A model generated the notes under the pieces. It made no database searches, was not told the DNA's origin, and saw only the letters and a program-made list of their open reading frames with translations. From Synechococcus sp. HW_metabat.54 (lineage in GTDB: Bacteria > Cyanobacteriota > Cyanobacteriia > PCC-6307 > Cyanobiaceae), in NCBI GenBank assembly GCA_018623675.1, contig JAAZVJ010000019.1:1-10429 (forward strand): a stretch of DNA of 10,429 nt. Direction: 5' to 3'. The position numbers were made by a program, and so were the translations under genes. Every line of letters starts with the position of its first letter. Within the stretch, counting starts at the first letter, position 1. Shown here piece by piece: positions 6,319 to 10,429 of this stretch.

Positions 6319-7161
6319 GTGGCGCTGCGTCGCCATCGCCTTCCCCGCTATTGGCTGGGGCTCACTCTTGGGAGTGTGACTCTGTTGTGTGCAACGGCTT
6401 ACTGGTGGGAACGTCAGCTTCCAGGCCGGCTCGCAACAGCCATTAACGATGCCGATTACGTGGCTTGCTTGCACTACAGCCGACAATTGGCCGCCTTGCG
6501 CTGGCTCGGCCAAAAGGCCCCGGAAGAACAAGCCCTGTGCCGCAGACGTGGCGCCCAGGAAGCTTGGAAGGACCAACGCACCGCCGAAGCCCTCCAGTTG
6601 CAGGAGAAGCTGGTGAACTCAGGGGTGGGCACCCCTCTCGAGCGACGTCGCGATCTTGCACAGCTGCAGAGCTGGCGCAACCAACTGCGCAACCAAGCCC
6701 TCGAAACATTCCGATCAGGCAACATCGCCAAGGCACTGGAACTCCTGAAGCCCGTGGAGAGCAGCTTGAGCCCCGCGGGAAGTCGCCTGAGCGACAGCCT
6801 CAACGAGACGTGGAAACGCAACCAACTCGATCACCAGCGCTTGGCTGAACTGGTCAAAACCAAGCGCTGGTGGGAAGCTCTGGCGGTCATGAATCGCCTG
6901 GATCACCCCTGGTGGCAGCAGCGCTCCCTGGGGCTCAGACGCACCGTGGAGACGGCCATCGATGCCTTGAAAGACCAACAAGAGCACCAAAACCACGGTG
7001 ATCTGCCTTCCCACAGCGTTCCCAACGCCCAACTCAACCAAGCGGTGCAACAACGGATCGCACAGGGAATGGAGCCCTGGAAAGCGTTTGAAACCGGCTG
7101 TCAGGACGTGGGCGGGCACGTTGTGGAGGAGGGGCCGGAAAGCCTGTGCAAACGCCGCTGA
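6319..7161 (+). CDS. Membrane-anchored helical-repeat protein of unknown function
   Basis: A 280-residue protein I cannot name. A basic N terminus (RRHRLPR) precedes one hydrophobic segment at about residues 11-28, suggesting a signal anchor with the bulk outside the cytoplasm; a cleaved signal peptide is not obvious. The rest is helical and rich in Gln, Arg, Leu and Trp. Repeats of TPR-like character appear: AEALQLQEKLV (89-99), IAKALELLKPVESSL (136-150) and RWWEALAVMNRL (183-194). The C terminus has a distinct block with GMEPWKAFETGCQD (250-263), GGHVVEEGPESLC (265-277), including Cys261 and Cys277, which could pair. The start is GTG 6319, the only usable start after the in-frame stop at 6298-6300, with GGGA 8 bases ahead. 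It lies 107 bases after the Hsp70 gene and 38 before ftrV. A scaffold or chaperone-partner role is only inference. Confidence 0.7.
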   Translation: MALRRHRLPRYWLGLTLGSVTLLCATAYWWERQLPGRLATAINDADYVACLHYSRQLAALRWLGQKAPEEQALCRRRGAQEAWKDQRTAEALQLQEKLVNSGVGTPLERRRDLAQLQSWRNQLRNQALETFRSGNIAKALELLKPVESSLSPAGSRLSDSLNETWKRNQLDHQRLAELVKTKRWWEALAVMNRLDHPWWQQRSLGLRRTVETAIDALKDQQEHQNHGDLPSHSVPNAQLNQAVQQRIAQGMEPWKAFETGCQDVGGHVVEEGPESLCKRR

Positions 7162-7199
7162 ACAACGGTTAGCCAGGAGGGACAAGCCCGTGGTGCACC

Positions 7200-7460
7200 A
7201 TGACCCATGACACAATTGGGCCAGCAGTGCAACGGCTCATGCAACCCGGAGACAAGGTGGTGGTGTCCGCAAACGTTGTGGTCTACAACCATCCCCAACA
7301 CCGGGGCGAAGCCTTTGACCTACAAGGCAGCAACGGCGAGGTCGTGACCGTTCTGAACGATTGGAAGGGCAAGCCCATCAGCCCCACGCTCCCGGTGGTG
7401 GTGGCCTTCGGGCGCTACAAGGCCCATTTCCGCAGCGACGAACTGAGCGCGGCTGACTGA
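7200..7460 (+). CDS. ftrV: Ferredoxin-thioredoxin reductase, variable (alpha) chain
   Basis: Variable subunit of ferredoxin-thioredoxin reductase. It pairs with the iron-sulfur catalytic chain (FtrC, not in this window) that passes electrons from photosystem I-reduced ferredoxin to thioredoxin. The 86-residue protein has the SH3-like barrel sequence of the family: MQPGDKVVVSANVVVYNHPQ (14-33), AFDLQGSNGEVVTVLNDWKG (38-57), KPISPTLPVVVAFGRYKAHF (58-77), and the acidic end RSDELSAAD. ATG 7200 is the only ATG upstream in frame. The strong AGGAGG (7175-7180) is 19 bases away, too far for normal use. Residue 14 is also a Met, at the point where many FtrV proteins begin, so the start could be 7239. 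The stop TGA is the first base triplet of the terminator hairpin and lies in a 14-bp tandem duplication. pyrR converges 35 bases on. Confidence 0.92.
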   Translation: MTHDTIGPAVQRLMQPGDKVVVSANVVVYNHPQHRGEAFDLQGSNGEVVTVLNDWKGKPISPTLPVVVAFGRYKAHFRSDELSAAD

Positions 7461-7473
7461 GCGCGGCTGACTG
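7442..7473 (+). repeat. 14-bp tandem duplication across the ftrV stop codon
   Basis: CTGAGCGCGGCTGA occurs at 7443-7456 and again at 7457-7470, perfect, and the period-14 match spans 7442-7473. The first copy encodes the last ftrV codons (LSAAD region). The second begins at the stop codon and continues into the intergenic region. It supplies the left arm of the hairpin at 7458-7485. Confidence 0.9.
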
Positions 7474-7497
7474 GGCCAGCGCTCAACAACAGGTTTT
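7458..7497 (+). terminator. Intrinsic terminator between convergent ftrV and pyrR
   Basis: TGAGCGC (7458-7464) pairs perfectly with GCGCTCA (7479-7485), and GGC (7465-7467) pairs with GCC (7475-7477) inside it, leaving one bulged A and a 7-base loop. TTTT follows at 7494-7497, eight bases after the stem. The stem starts at the ftrV stop codon, and the T run overlaps the pyrR stop. It probably stops ftrV transcripts and may act on pyrR transcripts too, though the minus side has no T run. Confidence 0.6.
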
Positions 7498-8047
7498 ACG
7501 GATCGCGGCGGAGGTACACACCCTCTTCACCGTCCAGATCCTGGAGTCGCAACTCAATGGTCTCGCTGCGACGGGTTGGTACGTGGCGGCCACAGAAATC
7601 CGGTTGGATCGGCAGTTCCCGATGCCCCCGATCCACCATCACCAGCAACATCACCCGTCTCGGCCGTCCCCAAGCCTGAATGGCTTCCAGGGCGGCGCGA
7701 ATGGTGCGGCCCGTGAAGATCACATCATCAACCAACAGCACATCCCTGCCCTCAACGCTGATGGGCAAATCCGTTGCTTCAACCATGCGTGTCCCAACAC
7801 GTCCCAGGTCATCGCGATGGAACGTGGGATCAAGGGTTCCTTGCGCCAAAGGGTGACCCGTGAGCACTTCAAGCTGGCGGGCCAAAACTTTGGCCAAATG
7901 GACCCCCCGGGTCGGAATCCCGAGCAAAAGCAGATCCTCGCTGCGATCAACGCTTTCAAGAACCTGGGTGGAAAGGCGCTGCAGCGTGCGCGTCAGATCC
8001 TGAGCAGACAGAATCTCAAGTCTTCCGGGGCCAGAAGGGTCAGACAT
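7496..8047 (-). CDS. pyrR: PyrR: bifunctional pyrimidine regulator / uracil phosphoribosyltransferase
   Basis: A 183-residue type I phosphoribosyltransferase of the PyrR family. In Bacillus it binds pyr mRNA to attenuate transcription and also makes UMP from uracil and PRPP. Visible features are LLLLGIPTRGVHLAKVLA (39-56), the PRPP loop VLLVDDVIFTGRTIRAAL (103-120), RRVMLLVMVDRGHRELPIQP (130-149) and the C-terminal ETIELRL plus GVYL pieces (162-179). The PyrR-specific TLDPTFHRDDL (71-81) separates it from ordinary Upp. Length is typical. ATG 8047 begins the family-like sequence. A TACACT (8075-8070, minus strand) could be its -10, giving a very short leader of about 16 bases. No PyrR attenuator is visible in front of it and no pyr genes adjoin, so in this organism the enzyme activity may matter more. 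It is divergent from gpmI and convergent with ftrV. Confidence 0.93.
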   Translation of the reverse strand: MSDPSGPGRLEILSAQDLTRTLQRLSTQVLESVDRSEDLLLLGIPTRGVHLAKVLARQLEVLTGHPLAQGTLDPTFHRDDLGRVGTRMVEATDLPISVEGRDVLLVDDVIFTGRTIRAALEAIQAWGRPRRVMLLVMVDRGHRELPIQPDFCGRHVPTRRSETIELRLQDLDGEEGVYLRRDP

Positions 8048-8190
8048 GGAGCCGTCTCTGAGCCTCTGCAGTGTATGGGCGTTGTCGTGAGCAAAACCTG
8101 ACCGACCCTGAACCGAACAGCGCGATCGAAGCTTCTAGAGGTACCTTAAATATGGAGAAGCTCTTAAGAACAGATAGTCCGGGAGTGAGT
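8048..8190. promoter_or_regulatory. Divergent pyrR/gpmI intergenic region
   Basis: This 143-base region must carry promoters for both flanking genes. For gpmI, TTAAAT (8146-8151) is a fair -10, with no good -35 at 17 bases. For pyrR, TACACT on the minus strand at 8075-8070 is a fair -10. If gpmI starts at ATG 8152 instead of GTG 8191, the TTAAAT could not be its promoter. No operator-like repeat stands out. Confidence 0.35.
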
Positions 8191-9816
8191 GTGACGACCA
8201 GCAGTGGTAAAGCCCCAAGTCGTAAAGCCGGCGTCGCCCCCGTGGTGCTGGCCATCCTTGATGGATGGGGTCACCGCGAAACCAACGTCCACAACGCCAT
8301 TCGCAGTGCCGAGACGCCCGTCATGGACGCCCTCTGGCACGCCTATCCCCATAGCTTGATTGAGGCCAGCGGCGCCCACGTCGGACTGCCCGACGATCAG
8401 ATGGGCAATTCTGAAGTCGGTCACCTCACCATCGGAGCCGGGCGGATCATCCGCCAAGAACTGGTGCGCATTTCTGAGACGGTGCGCAACAAGCAACTGG
8501 GCCAGACAGCAGCCCTATCTGCCTTAGCCCAAACCCTGAAGAGCAATGGAGGCACCCTGCATCTGATCGGACTCTGTTCCGATGGTGGCGTCCATAGCCA
8601 TGTCGACCATCTCTGCGGGCTCCTGCAATGGGCCGCCCAAGAGGGCATTGGTCGCGTCGCGATCCATGCCATTACCGATGGTCGCGACACCCCCACCGAA
8701 AGTGCGCCGGGATACCTGAGCCAGGTTCAAGAGGCAATCGCCAGCAGTGGCATCGGAGAAATCGCCAGCCTTTGCGGCCGCTACTGGGCCATGGACCGCG
8801 ACCACCGATGGGAACGCACAACCAAGGCCTACGGCTTACTCACCGATCCGTCGATCCCGTGCAGCACATCCGATCCCGTTGATGCACTGCGCGCGAGCTA
8901 CAGCGAAGGCATCACGGACGAATTCTTAGAGCCCGTGCGCTTCAGTGACGCGTACCTGCGCGATGGCGACGGTTTGGTGATGTTCAATTTCCGCCCCGAT
9001 CGTGCGCGGCAGCTGATCCAAGCTCTCACCGTCGAAGGGTTCGAAGGCTTTGAGCGCTCTCAGCGACCGAAGCTCGACGTGGTCACCTTCACGCAATACG
9101 AAGCAGGGCTTCCTGTATCCGTGGCCTTCCCCCCCGAATCCCTTGACCATCTTTTGGGTCAAGTGGTGTCCGAGCACGGCCTGAAGCAGTACCGCACAGC
9201 CGAAACGGAGAAGTATCCCCACGTCACCTACTTCCTCAACGGTGGCATTGAGCAGCCGCTCGAAGGCGAAGATCGACATCTTGTGCCCTCGCCCCGGGTC
9301 GCGACCTACGACGAAGCACCGGCGATGTCGGCCGACACGCTCACGGACAGCTGTATCGCGGCCATTGATCGAGGCATCTATTCCCTTGTGGTGATCAATT
9401 ACGCCAACCCCGACATGGTCGGCCACACCGGGGTGATGTCAGCTGCCACCGAAGCGATCCAAACCGTTGACCATTGCATCGGCAGGTTGCTGGATGCCGT
9501 TGGACGGATGGGGGGCACCTTGCTGATCACCGCCGACCATGGCAATGCAGAGCTGATGCAAGGCCCGGATGGTCAGGCCTGGACCGCCCACACCACCAAT
9601 CCTGTGCCCGTGATTCTGGTGGAAGGCGAGCGGCGCAAAGTGGCTGGCATGGGCAATGCCCTCCGTCTCCGTGATGACGGCGGCCTCGCCGACATCGCCC
9701 CTACCTTGCTTCAACTCCTTGAGCTTCCCAAGCCCGAAGCCATGTCAGGATCCAGCCTGATCGAGGCCATCGAAGCTCCGTCGCCCCTCAGCGCCAGGCT
9801 TCCCCAACCGGTCTGA
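8191..9816 (+). CDS. gpmI: 2,3-bisphosphoglycerate-independent phosphoglycerate mutase (GpmI)
   Basis: Cytoplasmic, metal-dependent (Mn) enzyme interconverting 3- and 2-phosphoglycerate in glycolysis and carbon-fixation outflow. From GTG 8191 it has 541 residues, normal for the family. Seen in order: LAILDGWG with metal ligand Asp24, [11 protein letters not shown] with phosphoryl-carrier Ser74, then [84 protein letters not shown], and TADHGNAE with Asp449/His450, followed by AHTTNPVPV. All expected metal and phosphate ligands appear intact. GTG 8191 is chosen because GGGAG (8181-8185) sits 5 bases ahead and the family core begins soon after. GTG 8185 and ATG 8152 (with AGAGG 10 bases ahead) are alternatives adding 2 or 13 residues. 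secG follows by 21 bases, so the two are probably co-transcribed. The upstream neighbour pyrR is divergent. Confidence 0.95.
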   Translation: MTTSSGKAPSRKAGVAPVVLAILDGWGHRETNVHNAIRSAETPVMDALWHAYPHSLIEASGAHVGLPDDQMGNSEVGHLTIGAGRIIRQELVRISETVRNKQLGQTAALSALAQTLKSNGGTLHLIGLCSDGGVHSHVDHLCGLLQWAAQEGIGRVAIHAITDGRDTPTESAPGYLSQVQEAIASSGIGEIASLCGRYWAMDRDHRWERTTKAYGLLTDPSIPCSTSDPVDALRASYSEGITDEFLEPVRFSDAYLRDGDGLVMFNFRPDRARQLIQALTVEGFEGFERSQRPKLDVVTFTQYEAGLPVSVAFPPESLDHLLGQVVSEHGLKQYRTAETEKYPHVTYFLNGGIEQPLEGEDRHLVPSPRVATYDEAPAMSADTLTDSCIAAIDRGIYSLVVINYANPDMVGHTGVMSAATEAIQTVDHCIGRLLDAVGRMGGTLLITADHGNAELMQGPDGQAWTAHTTNPVPVILVEGERRKVAGMGNALRLRDDGGLADIAPTLLQLLELPKPEAMSGSSLIEAIEAPSPLSARLPQPV

Positions 9817-9837
9817 CCCTTTCTTCTCTTTGTCACC

Positions 9838-10068
9838 ATGCTGACCACCGTTCTGTCTTGGACCTGGATTGGCAGTGGCGTGCTGCTCATCCTGCTCGTG
9901 CTGCTGCACAGCCCCAAAGGAGATGGCATGGGAGGCCTTGCTGCGAGCGGCAGCTCGATGTTCACCAGCGCAAGCAGTGCAGAAGCGACCCTCAACAGGA
10001 TCACCTGGACCTGCCTGGCTGTGTTTCTGAGCTTGGCCGTCATTTTGAGCGCCGGCTGGCTGAGCTGA
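9838..10068 (+). CDS. secG: Preprotein translocase subunit SecG
   Basis: A 76-residue inner- or thylakoid-membrane subunit that assists SecYEG protein export. It has the family's two-helix layout: a first span at about 8-23 (WTWIGSGVLLILLVLL), then the conserved loop HSPKGDGMGGLAASGSSMF (24-42), SSAEATLNRITW (46-57), and a second span at about 57-74. The PKGDG-GG-A and the short soluble loop with the L-R-TW entry to helix 2 identify it. ATG 9838 follows gpmI by 21 bases. The gap is almost all pyrimidine (CCCTTTCTTCTCTTTG) with no Shine-Dalgarno sequence, so initiation may depend on unstructured leader or coupling. A hairpin overlaps the stop codon. Confidence 0.93.
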   Translation: MLTTVLSWTWIGSGVLLILLVLLHSPKGDGMGGLAASGSSMFTSASSAEATLNRITWTCLAVFLSLAVILSAGWLS

Positions 10069-10076
10069 TGCTCAGC
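10059..10076 (+). terminator. Hairpin over the secG stop codon
   Basis: Perfect 7-bp stem GCTGAGC (10059-10065) / GCTCAGC (10070-10076) with a 4-base loop TGAT that contains the secG TGA. Two more G-T pairs can extend it. There is no T tract after it, so it may act as a 3'-end stabiliser or a factor-dependent stop rather than a classical terminator. Confidence 0.4.
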
Positions 10077-10314
10077 TGATCAACCTCAACGGTCCAGCCC
10101 GACCAGGAGTCATCAACAGAACTCTCGCTGCCGGAAGCCGCAGCAGGATGTTGTTGATGTGATTCAGAGTTGCTTGTACCGCCTGAGCCAGCAGGGAAGA
10201 TCCAAGAAAAGGCTTAAGCGCAGGAACAGTGCGACCGACCGTCAGCCATCGGCGCTGTCGTGACGAGCAACGCACGTGAATCAAGTTGGCAAGTCGGCCC
10301 GGCCCGCTCTCGGG
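10069..10314. other. Gene-poor stretch between secG and the right-edge gene
   Basis: About 245 bases between convergent genes. The only frame of note is a minus-strand TTG-initiated one of 70 codons (10284-10072). Its product has an amphipathic middle (SLLAQAVQATLNHINNILLR) but no family resemblance I know, and a weak start, so I do not call it a gene. The stretch also contains a long imperfect hairpin (10111-10159). No tRNA, terminator with T run, or CIRCE-type repeat is visible. Confidence 0.5.
10111..10159. other. Long imperfect hairpin in the secG downstream region
   Basis: CATCAACA (10111-10118) pairs perfectly with TGTTGATG (10152-10159). Inside, TCT (10123-10125) can pair with GGA (10146-10148), one pair being G-T, and GCTGC (10127-10131) pairs with GCAGC (10140-10144) around loop CGGAAGCC. 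About 16 pairs form over 49 bases. It could be a small RNA, a bidirectional 3'-end structure or chance. Confidence 0.35.
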
Positions 10315-10429
10315 TCAGCCCCGTAAGTCCGGCTCCTGAAGTCCGGAGCGCAGAAACGCAACGCTCTTCTGAACACGATCGATCTCATAGTCGGTCTTCA
10401 CCTTCTGCTTTTCCAGGACCTCCACACGC
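10315..10429 (-). CDS. 3' end of an unidentified protein gene (truncated at window edge)
   Basis: The minus-strand frame enters from the right edge and ends at TGA 10317-10315, showing the last 37 residues. They are highly charged and helical: RVEVLEKQKVKTDYEIDRVQ followed by KSVAFLRSGLQEPDLRG. The heptad-like spacing of Val, Leu, Ile and Val suggests a coiled coil. I do not recognise the family from this tail. The stop is followed on the minus strand by a small CCCG-AGAG-CGGG hairpin without T tract. Codon use is like the neighbours. The gene converges on secG. Confidence 0.55.
   Translation of the reverse strand, partial: RVEVLEKQKVKTDYEIDRVQKSVAFLRSGLQEPDLRG

Noticed and set aside
5869..6576. 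235-codon minus-strand frame across the Hsp70 end and the next gene
   Set aside because: It crosses two well-supported plus-strand genes, is Arg/Ser/Pro-rich and matches no family.
8048..8075. PyrR-binding loop (attenuator) in front of pyrR, suggested by GAGGCT on the minus strand
   Set aside because: The bases before GAGGCT do not fit the known PyrR-binding consensus, and there is no anti-terminator/terminator pair.
10127..10144. SRP RNA-like GGAAG loop
   Set aside because: Only a short GGAAGC resemblance. The conserved asymmetric loops and flanking helix of SRP RNA domain IV are not present.
10072..10284. 70-codon minus-strand gene between secG and the right-edge gene
   Set aside because: TTG start without a clear ribosome site, no family resemblance, and it overlaps a hairpin. 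Kept only as a possibility in the intergenic entry.

Overview
The window looks like chromosomal DNA of a marine picocyanobacterium (Synechococcus/Cyanobium type). The grounds are a GC-rich, compact layout together with cyanobacterial families: a photosystem-II-type S4 protein, the ferredoxin-thioredoxin reductase variable chain, a cyanobacterial RpoZ, and DUF1818 and DUF2811 proteins. I saw no HIP1 octamer (GCGATCGC). There is no transposase, integrase, phage gene or CRISPR array. This is core, mostly housekeeping DNA rather than an accessory island.

Layout, left to right. The 3' end of an S4-domain protein gene (+) is followed by a hairpin and tRNA-Val(GAC). The tRNA lies just in front of murD (peptidoglycan precursor ligase, +). 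An EVE-domain gene and a polytopic membrane protein gene (+) follow as a close pair. The membrane gene overlaps tail-to-tail with a minus-strand DUF2811 gene. A gene-free stretch of about 300 bases (3323-3621) carries two perfect cyanobacterial-type DnaA boxes in inverted orientation plus a near match. A compact minus-strand operon then reads, in transcription order, 94-aa unknown protein, rpoZ, DUF1818; the last two overlap by ATGA. Divergent from it is a lidless Hsp70-family gene (+), followed by a gene for a membrane-anchored helical-repeat protein and then ftrV. ftrV converges on pyrR (-) across a hairpin terminator whose left arm comes from a 14-bp tandem duplication spanning the ftrV stop codon. 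pyrR is divergent from gpmI, which is followed 21 bp later by secG. The right end holds a structured, apparently non-coding stretch and the 3' end of an unidentified minus-strand gene.

The genes cover cell-wall synthesis (murD), transcription (rpoZ), protein folding and export (Hsp70-like, secG), redox control of carbon metabolism (ftrV), pyrimidine salvage or regulation (pyrR) and glycolysis (gpmI). I found no obviously new multi-gene system. The best candidates for follow-up are the DnaA-box cluster away from dnaN, the rpoZ-DUF1818 translational coupling with its upstream unknown gene, the lidless Hsp70 next to an unknown membrane protein, and several structured intergenic regions.
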